Shown here piece after piece: positions 43,676-52,153 of a stretch of DNA of 64,000 bases. The stretch spans positions 310,001-374,000 of the forward strand of contig NZ_FZNX01000002.1 of the NCBI RefSeq assembly GCF_900188355.1. The letters are read 5' to 3'. The notes beneath the pieces were generated by a model, which had not been told where the DNA came from, did not search any database, and worked only from the letters and a program-made list of their open reading frames with translations. The stretch's first letter is position 1. Every line of letters starts with the position of its first letter. A program made the position numbers and the translations under genes. The stretch comes from Lutibacter flavus (GTDB lineage: Bacteria > Bacteroidota > Bacteroidia > Flavobacteriales > Flavobacteriaceae).

Positions 43676-44800
43676 TTATTTAAATATATTTATTCGATTT
43701 TCATTTTTTGGATCTTTGATGTATTCAGAGGAGTTTGATTCACTTTCAATAAATGAGTATTTTTTACTCTCGAAAGGGGAATCATTGACAAAATCAACAA
43801 TTAAATGTGGACTTTCATTATGATAATAATCTCCAATCTCATCAACAACCAATATTCTGTCAAAATGAATAGATTGTAATTCAAAATAATATGCTTTATT
43901 CCGATTATCTAATTTATTCCAAATATCATAAGCTTTGAAATATTCTTCATTATTCTTGTCGTAATAATTCACGGGTAAATGATCTAATTCTAGATGGTTT
44001 GGGAATGAATCATCATAGGACTCAATAATGTCCCATTTATTATTTTCCCAATCCACATATGCAAAATGTTTTTTAACAACTAATAATATGCTATCCACGG
44101 GCATATAGCCATAGACATAGTAATATCTCCATTGGAAATTCTCATTTGGTGAAACTTTGGGATAATTTTCACAAATTGTAGGTTTTATAAATACGATTTC
44201 ATTTCTTACTTGTCCTATTTCTCCAATAGCTTTTATTAATTTTCTTTTAGTAGTTAATCTTGATGAAATTTGAGATTTTAAGTTTCTTTTTCTTTTTTGC
44301 AATGATATTCCAAAATAAGCAAATAGAAGGTGGTCATATTTTGGAAGAAATAATAAATCTTCTATTTCAGCTTTACCTAAGATAAAAAACTCATTAACAC
44401 CTAATTTGTTTAGTGTTAATTTGAAAATGTCTCTAGATTTTTTAGAAAAATTAGAAGAAGCAACCAAAATATATCCATATGGAGGTAAATCTTGTTGTTC
44501 AATATCATTTTTAATTATAGATTCAACTTTTTTAGGGGTTATTTTTTGTTCCCTTTTGCATTGTATTATCCAATCTCTTTCTTCAAGTTGGTATTCGTTA
44601 TTTTCAGAATCAGCATTGACCAATGTTACATAATTCTCTATTGCAAGGATGTCAATGCCATTATCAGAACCCATTTTACCTGTAGCTTCAATTGATTTCC
44701 ATTCTTTAAAATCATACATCAATTGTCTAACTAAATCTTCAAATCTATGAGGTTCTAAATCTTCAAAGTGAAGAGGGTTAATCGTTCTTGTAATTTTCAT
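43676..44800 (-). CDS. Mrr-like restriction endonuclease
   Basis: 374 residues. The N-terminal part has the restriction-endonuclease fold motif order: FEDLVRQLMYDF with Glu22, then GIDILA with Asp50 and WIIQCKRE with Gln80-x-Lys82, as in Mrr_cat/PD-(D/E)xK nucleases. The remaining 250 residues are not recognised and may sense the target or a partner. It likely cuts modified or foreign DNA. It is bracketed by an exact 8-bp inverted repeat and sits next to the TIR-like unit, as a defence-type cassette. Confidence 0.75.
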   Translation of the reverse strand: MKITRTINPLHFEDLEPHRFEDLVRQLMYDFKEWKSIEATGKMGSDNGIDILAIENYVTLVNADSENNEYQLEERDWIIQCKREQKITPKKVESIIKNDIEQQDLPPYGYILVASSNFSKKSRDIFKLTLNKLGVNEFFILGKAEIEDLLFLPKYDHLLFAYFGISLQKRKRNLKSQISSRLTTKRKLIKAIGEIGQVRNEIVFIKPTICENYPKVSPNENFQWRYYYVYGYMPVDSILLVVKKHFAYVDWENNKWDIIESYDDSFPNHLELDHLPVNYYDKNNEEYFKAYDIWNKLDNRNKAYYFELQSIHFDRILVVDEIGDYYHNESPHLIVDFVNDSPFESKKYSFIESESNSSEYIKDPKNENRINIFK

Positions 44801-44822
44801 TTCATTTTTTTTGTTAAAATAC

Positions 44823-44957
44823 CGCCCAACGGTTTTGTGGATGATTTCGTTGCGTGTTTCAGCAACTAAATTAGCAAATACAAACCGAATAGAAAATCCG
44901 CGAGGATTTTCGTAAGTAGGCGAGTACTAGCAATGAATTATACACGTTGTTGCCAAC
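44823..44957. repeat. attC-like foldable element between defence cassettes (type A)
   Basis: 135-bp element lying between the nuclease and TIR-like genes. It starts with CGCCCAAC (fits RYYYAAC) and ends with GTTGCCAAC. Its centre forms an 8-bp hairpin GAAAATCC-GCGA-GGATTTTC (44892-44911), a second hairpin GTTGC/GCAAC lies at 44849-44866, and the outer parts are near-complementary (CAACG...GCAATG types). Size and layout resemble long attC sites. Confidence 0.5.
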
Positions 44958-44962
44958 AGTTT

Positions 44963-45529
44963 TTATATTTCATTCGGCTGATAAATTCGGTCATAAACCG
45001 AGTCCTTATAACCTCCAAAACTAAAAGTAGGTAGTTTATTGTGATTATATTCGTTTATCGCTTCATTAATTATTCTCTCTCTAAATGGAATATGTAGAGT
45101 TTTAACGGTATCATTATCCATTCTGTCTTTCAATGATTTAGGAATTAAATTAATCAAATTTTGAGGACAATGAGTTGATATTCTTGTTCTATGATTAACA
45201 TAAGAAACAATAACAGGCAAATTACATTTATCAATTGCATATTCAATTTCGTATGGAACAAAGTCAGTATCCAATTTTGTTGTGTTACCAACAAGTAACA
45301 ATAATCGACTACTGTTATCAAGTCTTGCTCGTAAAGTCCTCTTTATAGTTTCTTCTTTACTCCATTGTCGAAGCATAGCTCCTTTTTCGTGAGGATTGAT
45401 TAATTTAAAATCCTTTCCTTTCATTTTATTCCAACCTTTTAATAAGTTGTAATACTTAATATCTGATTTAGTTATATCTGTATTTCCATCTGCTGCAAAT
45501 GCAACATATGTTCCGTTTCTGTAAGCCAT
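44963..45529 (-). CDS. TIR-like (DUF1863/ThsB-like) protein
   Basis: 188 residues of the TIR-like DUF1863 fold, the family that includes the Thoeris sensor ThsB. The core shows SSRLLLLVGNTTKLDTD (residues 73-89), DFVPYEIEYAIDKCNLPVIV (89-108) with a YEI glutamate (Glu94) where the family has its conserved acidic residue. Known relatives detect phage and make a cyclic-ADP-ribose-like signal that activates an effector. The next gene upstream, 3 bp away, encodes a channel-like membrane protein, a plausible effector. Activity is inferred, not shown. Confidence 0.75.
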   Translation of the reverse strand: MAYRNGTYVAFAADGNTDITKSDIKYYNLLKGWNKMKGKDFKLINPHEKGAMLRQWSKEETIKRTLRARLDNSSRLLLLVGNTTKLDTDFVPYEIEYAIDKCNLPVIVSYVNHRTRISTHCPQNLINLIPKSLKDRMDNDTVKTLHIPFRERIINEAINEYNHNKLPTFSFGGYKDSVYDRIYQPNEI

Positions 45530-45532
45530 AAT

Positions 45533-46153
45533 TTATGTTGTAGATGAAGTTTGTGGTATTGATTTACCTAATATTATTGTTAAGAATATGAAACTTATTA
45601 TTAGTTGAGTGATAGTCAAATTAATTCCAACTTCAGTAATTGGTTTTACATATTCATAGTCTGCTGTGATAGAATTAGCATAGCTAAACCACAATGATTT
45701 AATATTTAAAGCTAAATCGTTACTCCATTTAAAGTCGGTAACATAAGGAAGACGAAATAAATAAGCGAAACATAAATTAGAAAATCCTATCGATAACAAT
45801 AATGTTATAAATCTTCTCCTTACTCTATCAATAGTATAGTTGTCAGGATTTAATGATTCAGCTTTCCAGACGTGATAATAGAAATAAGTATATATGTTTG
45901 ATATTATTAAATACCATACAATAAAAGTTAGAAATGAGTTGTTAATAGAATATTTAAGTAAGATAATTACAAAAGTCCACTTTAATATTATAAAAGTATC
46001 GACTGCAATTCGAGAAGTCTTTACAATACTCAAAATATTGGATTTATCTGCGAAAATTTTCACAGATAGATTTTTGATTAATTCCACAAGTGATAAATAC
46101 TTGAGATTATCAAATATAAATTTTAGTATAGTATAAATTATTCCATTTTGCAT
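45533..46153 (-). CDS. Four-helix membrane protein with degenerate ion-channel pore (TIR partner)
   Basis: 206 residues with helices at about 51-66, 73-93, 115-135 and 178-196. Residues 153-172 read LWFSYANSITADYEYVKPIT, which has the layout of the pore loop of two-helix potassium channels (FS-x5-TxGYGD-x-P), but the filter TxGYGD is replaced by TADYEY. A membrane-breaching effector or gated pore is a reasonable guess. It is the first gene of the two-gene unit with the TIR-like protein; spacing of 3 bp implies coupled translation. Confidence 0.6.
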   Translation of the reverse strand: MQNGIIYTILKFIFDNLKYLSLVELIKNLSVKIFADKSNILSIVKTSRIAVDTFIILKWTFVIILLKYSINNSFLTFIVWYLIISNIYTYFYYHVWKAESLNPDNYTIDRVRRRFITLLLSIGFSNLCFAYLFRLPYVTDFKWSNDLALNIKSLWFSYANSITADYEYVKPITEVGINLTITQLIISFIFLTIILGKSIPQTSSTT

Positions 46154-46169
46154 TGGCTTTGGTCAAATT

Positions 46170-46178
46170 GTTGGCAAC
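46170..46178 (+). repeat. Right end of the TIR cassette
   Basis: GTTGGCAAC, the exact reverse complement of GTTGCCAAC at 44949-44957. The pair brackets the TIR-like and membrane-protein genes. Confidence 0.55.
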
Positions 46179-46311
46179 TTGTTATATGTTAATAAAAAGT
46201 GTATTTATCCCCAATAAATTTAAACTGCAAAACAGCCAAAAAATGGATTCTAAAAAGTTATACAAACTTGTATGTAATGGATAAAAGCAATTTTTACACG
46301 TTAAATATACG

Positions 46312-46319
46312 TAAAAATA
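46312..46319 (-). promoter_or_regulatory. -7 box reading into the defence island
   Basis: Minus-strand TATTTTTA matches TAnnTTTG at five of six fixed positions, with its centre 33 bp from FNR-type site 2. Transcription would enter the TIR cassette after a leader of about 155 bp. Confidence 0.45.
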
Positions 46320-46342
46320 AAATATGTAAACTATTGAAATAG

Positions 46343-46354
46343 TGATAATTATCA
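46343..46354. promoter_or_regulatory. FNR-type site (2)
   Basis: TGAT-AATT-ATCA, a perfect palindrome, upstream of the TIR cassette and just after the cation ATPase gene. Confidence 0.55.
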
Positions 46355-46409
46355 GGGTGTGGTATTTTTAAAGCTACTTTTTGGGTAATTTAGTTGGTTT
46401 TATTTTATG

Positions 46410-48899
46410 TTAAACCTGCTTTCTGGTTTTTAAATATTTTAGCGTTTCCAAAATTACCAACATAACAATAGCTAAGGCAACAGAGCTAATAAAGTGTTTG
46501 AAACCTGGGTTGTGAAAATTAAAAAGGCTTTGTAAATAAGGCACGCCAATTATTAAAAACAACATAATAATTGCCACAGATAATATAATAATAACGGCAT
46601 AATTTTTTTCTTTAAAAACGGCTATAAAACTTCTTGTTTTAGAGAGGTTAGTTAGTATTAAAAAAATATTACCAATTATTAAAGCAGCGAATGTAATGGC
46701 ACGTACTTCTTGGTTGCTATGCCCTTGGTAAATAGCATTAAAATACACTGAAACCACCATAAAAAACAATAGAAAACCGGCCAGTGCACTGGTAATCATT
46801 TTTTGTTGTCCAAAAAATTTAGTGTTGGGGTCTCTTGGTTTTCGGTTCATAATACCTTTTTCTTCCTGTTCGTATTCAAAAGCAATAGCACAAACGGGGT
46901 CTATAATTAACTCCATAAAAACAATATGCAAGGGCAGCAATAATATTGGTAGCTCAGCAAAAAAAGCAGGTAATAAAGTAAGGCCAATAATAGGCACATG
47001 AATTGCAACTATATAAGACATTGCTTTTTGCAGATTGTCAAAAATTCTTCTTCCAGAACGTATTGCAGCTACTATAGAAGCAAAATTATCGTCTAATAAC
47101 ACTAAAGAAGAAGCTTCTCTGGCAACATCGGTTCCTTTGCTTCCCATTGCAATACCAATATGTGCCGCTTTTAATGCTGGGGCATCATTTACGCCATCGC
47201 CTGTCATAGCCACAATTTCGTTATTGGCTTTTAAAGCGTTTACAATTTGTAATTTTTGCTTAGGAACTACGCGGGCAAAAATGGTTGCCTTTGTTATTTT
47301 TTCTTGTAGTTCATCGGCGTTCATATTTTTTAGTTCGTCGCCTGTAATTAGTACATCAGATGCCAAGCCAATTTGCCCAGCAATGCTTTTTGCCGTTGCC
47401 GGATAATCTCCGGTAATCATAATTACTTTTATTCCGGCATGGTTGCATTCTTTTATGGCTTGTGGTACTTCTGGCCTAATAGGATCTTCAAAACCAATAA
47501 AACCAAGAAAATTGAAGTTAAAATCACCTTGTTTTTTGGGAAGTACTTTGTCTTTTACCGAAGCGGTTGCAACTGCAATTACCCGAAACCCCTTTTCAGC
47601 CATTTTATTAAGAACCAATAGGTGTTTTTCGGTTGCTGTTTTAGTGAGCTTACAAAAGCCTAAAACTGCTTCTGGGGATCCTTTAATTGAAGCCGAAATT
47701 GATTGGTCCTCAATTTTTTCCAGCACATGGGTCATTGTAAATAATTCTTTACTTAAGGGGTATTCTTTCAATAATTTATAGCCATTTTCTTTTTGTGTTA
47801 CATTTAGACCAAATACATTGTCAATAGCAGTTTCCATTGGATCAATAGAATCCTTTTGCGAAGCAAGTTGTGCGGTACTTATTAAGCCAAAAAGCTGTTT
47901 TTGGTTTTTATAGAAGTCTTTTTTTACAAAGGTTTTTTCACCATTGTACAAAGCAGTAACTTCCATTTTGTTTTGGGTAATGGTTCCTGTTTTATCGGTA
48001 CATAAAACGGTTGCAGATCCCAAAGTTTCAATTACGGAAGGATTTCTGGTTAATACGTTTTTTTTTGAAAGCCTCCAGGCACCCATTGCAAGAAATACAG
48101 TAAGTACCATGGGAAATTCCTCAGGTAAAATTGCAATTGCGGTAGACAACCCATTTAACGTTGATTGTACTAGATTTCCTCTGGTGAAATAAAATGCTAA
48201 AACAACTCCAATACAAAGTAAAACCCCAATAATAAATAATCTTTTTACCAGTACTTTCATTTCTAGTTGTAATCGGGTTTTATCTTTTACAATTTCCTGA
48301 AGTGAGGTTCCAATTTTACCAAATTGTGTTGAGGTACCTGTAGCAATTACTTTTACCAATGCGGTTCCCTGCACAACCAAGGTTCCGCTAAATACAAGAT
48401 TTGAGGCATTCTTTTCATCACCAACAACACTTTTTGTTACCGGAATTGATTCTCCTGTGAGCATAGATTCATCTACCACTAAGTTTACGGTTTCCTGTAG
48501 TTCTGCATCTGCTGCTATGCGATCGCCTTCATGTAAAATAAGAATATCGTCTGGTACCACCTGATTACCGGGAATTCTGGTTTCCGTCCCGTCTCTAATT
48601 ACTAAAGCTCTTGGCGAAGCCAGTTTTTTTAATGCATCTAAGGCTTTTTCGGTTTTTTGATATTGATAAAATGTGATGGAAATTATAATTAATATGGTTA
48701 TAAGCAGGATAACGCCTTCGGTGTGGTCGCCAAGAATTATGTACAACATACTGCTGGTAATTAATAAAAGAAACATGGGTTCTTTTACCACTTCTAATGC
48801 AATATACCAAACACTTTTAGGCTTTACCGTTGGTAATTCATTACGACCAAAGATTTTTAACTTCTTTTTTGCCTCCGCTGTGGTTAGTCCTCGAATCAC
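46410..48899 (-). CDS. Cation-translocating P-type ATPase
   Basis: 829-residue P-type ATPase. Motifs: TGES (148-151) of the actuator domain, ILPEEFPMVLT (258-268) in the ion-binding helix, phosphorylated Asp302 in CTDKTGTIT, ATP-binding KGSPEAVLGFC, hinge MTGDGVNDAPALKAAHIGIA. The PEEFP variant is common in a bacterial subgroup related to calcium pumps; the ion is not certain. It starts at GTG 48899, as stops lie upstream in frame. An FNR-type site with one mismatch is centred about 41 bp upstream of the predicted transcription start. Confidence 0.9.
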   Translation of the reverse strand: MIRGLTTAEAKKKLKIFGRNELPTVKPKSVWYIALEVVKEPMFLLLITSSMLYIILGDHTEGVILLITILIIISITFYQYQKTEKALDALKKLASPRALVIRDGTETRIPGNQVVPDDILILHEGDRIAADAELQETVNLVVDESMLTGESIPVTKSVVGDEKNASNLVFSGTLVVQGTALVKVIATGTSTQFGKIGTSLQEIVKDKTRLQLEMKVLVKRLFIIGVLLCIGVVLAFYFTRGNLVQSTLNGLSTAIAILPEEFPMVLTVFLAMGAWRLSKKNVLTRNPSVIETLGSATVLCTDKTGTITQNKMEVTALYNGEKTFVKKDFYKNQKQLFGLISTAQLASQKDSIDPMETAIDNVFGLNVTQKENGYKLLKEYPLSKELFTMTHVLEKIEDQSISASIKGSPEAVLGFCKLTKTATEKHLLVLNKMAEKGFRVIAVATASVKDKVLPKKQGDFNFNFLGFIGFEDPIRPEVPQAIKECNHAGIKVIMITGDYPATAKSIAGQIGLASDVLITGDELKNMNADELQEKITKATIFARVVPKQKLQIVNALKANNEIVAMTGDGVNDAPALKAAHIGIAMGSKGTDVAREASSLVLLDDNFASIVAAIRSGRRIFDNLQKAMSYIVAIHVPIIGLTLLPAFFAELPILLLPLHIVFMELIIDPVCAIAFEYEQEEKGIMNRKPRDPNTKFFGQQKMITSALAGFLLFFMVVSVYFNAIYQGHSNQEVRAITFAALIIGNIFLILTNLSKTRSFIAVFKEKNYAVIIILSVAIIMLFLIIGVPYLQSLFNFHNPGFKHFISSVALAIVMLVILETLKYLKTRKQV

Positions 48900-48995
48900 G
48901 GTGTATAAAATTAATAGTGTTAATTATTCAGCATACAGTGTTGCACCGTATTTTCTGAATAACATTTTATTACAAAATAATATTGCAATAACTGT

Positions 48996-49003
48996 TAAAG
49001 TTA
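48996..49003 (-). promoter_or_regulatory. -7 box of the P-type ATPase gene
   Basis: Minus-strand TAACTTTA matches TAnnTTTG at five of six fixed positions, with its centre 33 bp from FNR-type site 3. Confidence 0.5.
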
Positions 49004-49026
49004 AGAAGCTTAACGTATGGATTTAA

Positions 49027-49038
49027 TGATATTGGTCA
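49027..49038. promoter_or_regulatory. FNR-type site (3)
   Basis: TGAT-ATTG-GTCA; one mismatch from a perfect TGAT-N4-ATCA palindrome. Confidence 0.5.
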
Positions 49039-49111
49039 ACAATTAAGATTAAAGAAGGGTTTTATGGAATATTAATTTCTAATTCTAAAATATGTTTGGC
49101 TTAAATTAGAG

Positions 49112-50539
49112 CTAGATAATCACACTATTTTTTAATATAATTTTAGTGATCGTTTTATTTTGTGAATTGATGATATTTTTCTTTTTAAGTTGATTTTTTA
49201 CTATGTTTTTTAATTGAACAGAATTAACAGGCTTAGCAATATAATCGTTACAACCTGCAGCAAGGGTTTTTTCTCTATCACCACTCATTCCAAAAGCTGT
49301 TTGCGCAATAATAATTACGTCCTTATTAAATTTTCTAATTTCACGGGTAGCCTCATAACCATCCATAAAAGGCATTCTCATATCCATTAAAATTAAATTA
49401 ATATCTGGGTTTTTACGGCATTTGTCTATGGCTAACAAACCGTTTTCTGCTGTTAAAATTTCTTTACTAAACGTAGTAATTGCATTTGTAATTAAGAATT
49501 CCGAAACTTCATCGTCTTCAACAATTAACGTTTTTAAATTTAAGAGTTCATCGTCAGTTTCAGGAGCTTCTATTTCAAGATTATTAATTGTTATTTTTTC
49601 TTCTTTTACATAATTGTAAGGAATGGTAAAATAAAATTCAGAACCTTTTCCTTGTTCGCTTTTAACCCATATGCTACCTCCTAACATTTCTACATACGCT
49701 TTGCTAATTGCCAAACCTAAACCTGCACCTTCGTAACCGCTGGATAAAGAAGTATCAGTTTGTATAAAACGATCAAAAATAGAGGTATGGTGTTTTTCTG
49801 CAATTCCAATTCCTGTGTCTTTTACATAAAATTCCAAGAATTCTCCTTTTTTCTCATAACCAAATTCTATAGTTCCAGAATTACTGTATTTAATGGCATT
49901 TTTAACAAGATTGGTTATAATTGCATAGAATTTTTCGCGATCCGTTTTAATAATAGATTCGTTTTTTGACAATCCATAATTAACTAATAACTGCATCTTT
50001 TTTGCTTCCACTTCGGGTTTAAAAAAGTTATAAATATATTCGAGTCGGTTATTAATATTTGATTTTGAAATGGAGGCTTCTACTTGTCCCGATTCTACTT
50101 TTGAAACGTCAATAAGGTCGTTAATAATATTAAGCAAACGATTACCGCTTTTTTGAATAATATCTATATATTTTGTTTGGTTTTCAGGTGTAAGGTTTGG
50201 TGTTTTTAATAGATCAGTAAAACCAAGAATACCATTCATAGGAGTTCTTATTTCGTGACTCATATTGGCTAGAAAGGCAGATTTTAATCGGTCGCTTTCT
50301 TCAGCTTTGTCTTTTGTTATTTGAAGTTGAGCATTCAATTCAGTAATTCTATCATTTTCCAGTTCAACCTCATGATTTTTTTTTATATCATCAACCATCA
50401 TATTAATACCCATAGCTAAGGCATCTAAATGATTGTTTTTTTCTGAAACTTTAATTTGAGCAGAATAATCACCTCTGGCAACCTGCATAATTACTTCAAT
50501 GAATTCATTTATTCTATCTTTGTTTTCTGTTGAATTCAT
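49112..50539 (-). CDS. Hybrid sensor histidine kinase/response regulator
   Basis: 475-residue cytoplasmic hybrid kinase. The N-terminal 60 residues look HAMP-like (VARGDYSAQIKVSEKNNHLD), then a coiled coil, the HisKA domain with His95 in NMSHEIRTPMNG, an HATPase domain (KFYAIITNLVKNAIKYSN N-box, DTGIGI, GAGLGLAIS) and a receiver domain with the acceptor Asp in LILMDMRMPFMDG and Lys in DYIAKPVN. No transmembrane segment and no output domain. It follows the STAS-like gene by 10 bp, which probably supplies its input. Confidence 0.9.
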   Translation of the reverse strand: MNSTENKDRINEFIEVIMQVARGDYSAQIKVSEKNNHLDALAMGINMMVDDIKKNHEVELENDRITELNAQLQITKDKAEESDRLKSAFLANMSHEIRTPMNGILGFTDLLKTPNLTPENQTKYIDIIQKSGNRLLNIINDLIDVSKVESGQVEASISKSNINNRLEYIYNFFKPEVEAKKMQLLVNYGLSKNESIIKTDREKFYAIITNLVKNAIKYSNSGTIEFGYEKKGEFLEFYVKDTGIGIAEKHHTSIFDRFIQTDTSLSSGYEGAGLGLAISKAYVEMLGGSIWVKSEQGKGSEFYFTIPYNYVKEEKITINNLEIEAPETDDELLNLKTLIVEDDEVSEFLITNAITTFSKEILTAENGLLAIDKCRKNPDINLILMDMRMPFMDGYEATREIRKFNKDVIIIAQTAFGMSGDREKTLAAGCNDYIAKPVNSVQLKNIVKNQLKKKNIINSQNKTITKIILKNSVII

Positions 50540-50549
50540 AGGGAGTGTT

Positions 50550-50993
50550 TTAATAATTGTTATTTAAAACCTTTGGAGCTTCGATATTATTTTTTTCTGA
50601 TAAATATTTCAATCCCTTTTCTTTAGTTTTAAAAAAACGCATGTTGTTTTGATTGTAAACTCCAATAACAAATGATGCAATTACTCTTGCAACTGGGTTT
50701 AGACCAAAGGTTGCAACTTTATGGGTGTTTTTATGAGAACTAAGCTCTATCCATATTTTTCTTGCTTCAGGAGAGTTTTTTCCACATTTATTAAGGTCTA
50801 TTAAGTAATTAGTTTTTCCGTTTATTTTCGATGAAAAATTTAAACAAACAGATTTGTGGGCTATTGCCATTTGAGAAGTTTGCTCACCAACGGAAACAAC
50901 ATAAATTATGTTATCATTAATAAGCGAAAGTTTATTTTTACCAACCCAAATTTCGTTTTCACTAATTTGATTTATTTTAATATTTTGTAGCAT
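50550..50993 (-). CDS. STAS/SpoIIAA-like protein
   Basis: 147-residue soluble protein whose C-terminal segment (KVATFGLNPVARVIASFVIG, then MRFFKTKEKGLKYL) resembles the SpoIIAA-like/STAS-SEC14 fold. Likely a regulatory or sensing partner of the kinase encoded 10 bp downstream. Its promoter has an FNR-type palindrome (51170-51181) and a -7 box, so the pair may respond to oxygen or redox state. Confidence 0.6.
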   Translation of the reverse strand: MLQNIKINQISENEIWVGKNKLSLINDNIIYVVSVGEQTSQMAIAHKSVCLNFSSKINGKTNYLIDLNKCGKNSPEARKIWIELSSHKNTHKVATFGLNPVARVIASFVIGVYNQNNMRFFKTKEKGLKYLSEKNNIEAPKVLNNNY

Positions 50994-51138
50994 AGATCAT
51001 TGAGGGGAAATGTAATATTTTAGTTTACATGGTATGAAGAAACCTATTGAATAAAAGGTCATTCTATTAATTTCAGTAATAAATATATTTAATTAATATT
51101 GATTTTATTTAAAAAAATACTAACAAATTAGTAAGGTA

Positions 51139-51146
51139 CAAATGTC
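51139..51146 (-). promoter_or_regulatory. -7 box of the STAS-kinase operon
   Basis: Minus-strand GACATTTG matches TAnnTTTG at five of six fixed positions, with its centre 33 bp from FNR-type site 4. The leader is about 145 bp. Confidence 0.45.
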
Positions 51147-51169
51147 TCTTTTTTATTTTAATGATTCTA

Positions 51170-51181
51170 TGATAATTATCA
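51170..51181. promoter_or_regulatory. FNR-type site (4)
   Basis: TGAT-AATT-ATCA, a perfect 12-bp palindrome, in the gap between the STAS-like gene and glutaminase. Confidence 0.6.
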
Positions 51182-51238
51182 ATTATATTAAACCAATTAG
51201 CTTGCATAAAGGTTGTTATAATTCCGAATAATTACCTC

Positions 51239-52153
51239 TTAAAAAATGGAAGATTTTGTTTTTGTAGTAAAAAGTTCTAGGAACCGCATTCCTTTTTTAG
51301 AATTTCCTTTTTTATTTAATCGGGGACTCCAAACTACAATACTATATTTATTAGGGTGTATTGCAACTATACCACCTCCAACACCACTTTTACCTGGCAG
51401 CCCAACCTTAAATGCAAATTCACCAGCTTCATCATAAAAACCACATAATTGCATAATAGCATTAATTCGTTTTGATTTGCTTTCAGTAAGTATTTTTTTG
51501 TTTGTAATAGGATCTATACCATCAGTTGTTAAAAATAAAAAGGTACGAGCAAGTTCTTTACAAGTCATTTCAATAGAGCATAAATTATAATAAAAATCCA
51601 TAACTATATTTATGTCATTTTTAATGTTGTTAAAAGATTTCATTAAATTCACTAAAGCAACATTTCTAAAGCCAGTTATTTTTTCAGATTCAGCCATTCT
51701 TGAACAAAAATCCAAGGTAGGATTTCCTGAGAGTTCTCTAATAAATTTAAGAAAATCACTTTTAGGGCTTTTAAGATTGCTAATAAGAATATCACAAATT
51801 ACAATTGCTCCAGCATTTATTAAAGGGTTCCGCGGAATTCCATTGTTATATTCTAATTGAACAAGTGAGTTAAAAGGAGTTCCAGAGGGTTCAACACCAA
51901 TACGCTCCCATAATTTTTCACCTTCTATTTTGTATGCTAAGGTTAAGGATAACACTTTTGCAATACTTTGTATAGAAAATTTCTCGTTAGCATCTCCAAT
52001 GCTGAAATGTTTATTGTCTATTGTTGTAAGGTGAACCCCAAATTTATCGGGATCAACTTTGCTTAATTCAGGAATGTATGAGGCTACTTTTCCTTGAGCC
52101 TTTTTCTTATTTAAAGAATTATTTATTTCTGAAAATAGGTTGTTATAATTCAT
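51239..52153 (-). CDS. glsA: Glutaminase
   Basis: 304-residue serine-dependent glutaminase of the beta-lactamase-like fold, deaminating glutamine to glutamate. The catalytic S-x-x-K is in FSIQSIAKVLSL near residue 62, and GNPLINAGAIV-type and VGLPGKSGVGGGIVA segments are diagnostic. Full length. No -7 box of good quality is visible directly upstream, and FNR-type site 4 lies downstream of it, so it is not assigned to that regulon. Confidence 0.94.
   Translation of the reverse strand: MNYNNLFSEINNSLNKKKAQGKVASYIPELSKVDPDKFGVHLTTIDNKHFSIGDANEKFSIQSIAKVLSLTLAYKIEGEKLWERIGVEPSGTPFNSLVQLEYNNGIPRNPLINAGAIVICDILISNLKSPKSDFLKFIRELSGNPTLDFCSRMAESEKITGFRNVALVNLMKSFNNIKNDINIVMDFYYNLCSIEMTCKELARTFLFLTTDGIDPITNKKILTESKSKRINAIMQLCGFYDEAGEFAFKVGLPGKSGVGGGIVAIHPNKYSIVVWSPRLNKKGNSKKGMRFLELFTTKTKSSIF

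Noticed and set aside
42268-46409. Classical prophage or transposon as explanation of the island
   Set aside because: No integrase, transposase, phage structural gene or long terminal repeat is seen; short paired ends and small units fit cassettes better.
47035-48192. Several plus-strand open frames opposite the P-type ATPase
   Set aside because: All overlap the well-supported ATPase and have no motifs or promoters.
48961-49060. Upstream extension of the P-type ATPase start
   Set aside because: An in-frame stop lies a short way upstream of GTG 48899, so the gene cannot start further upstream.
51170-51181. FNR-type site 4 as regulator of glutaminase
   Set aside because: The site is downstream of glsA, and the -7 box at the common 33-bp spacing points to the STAS-kinase operon.
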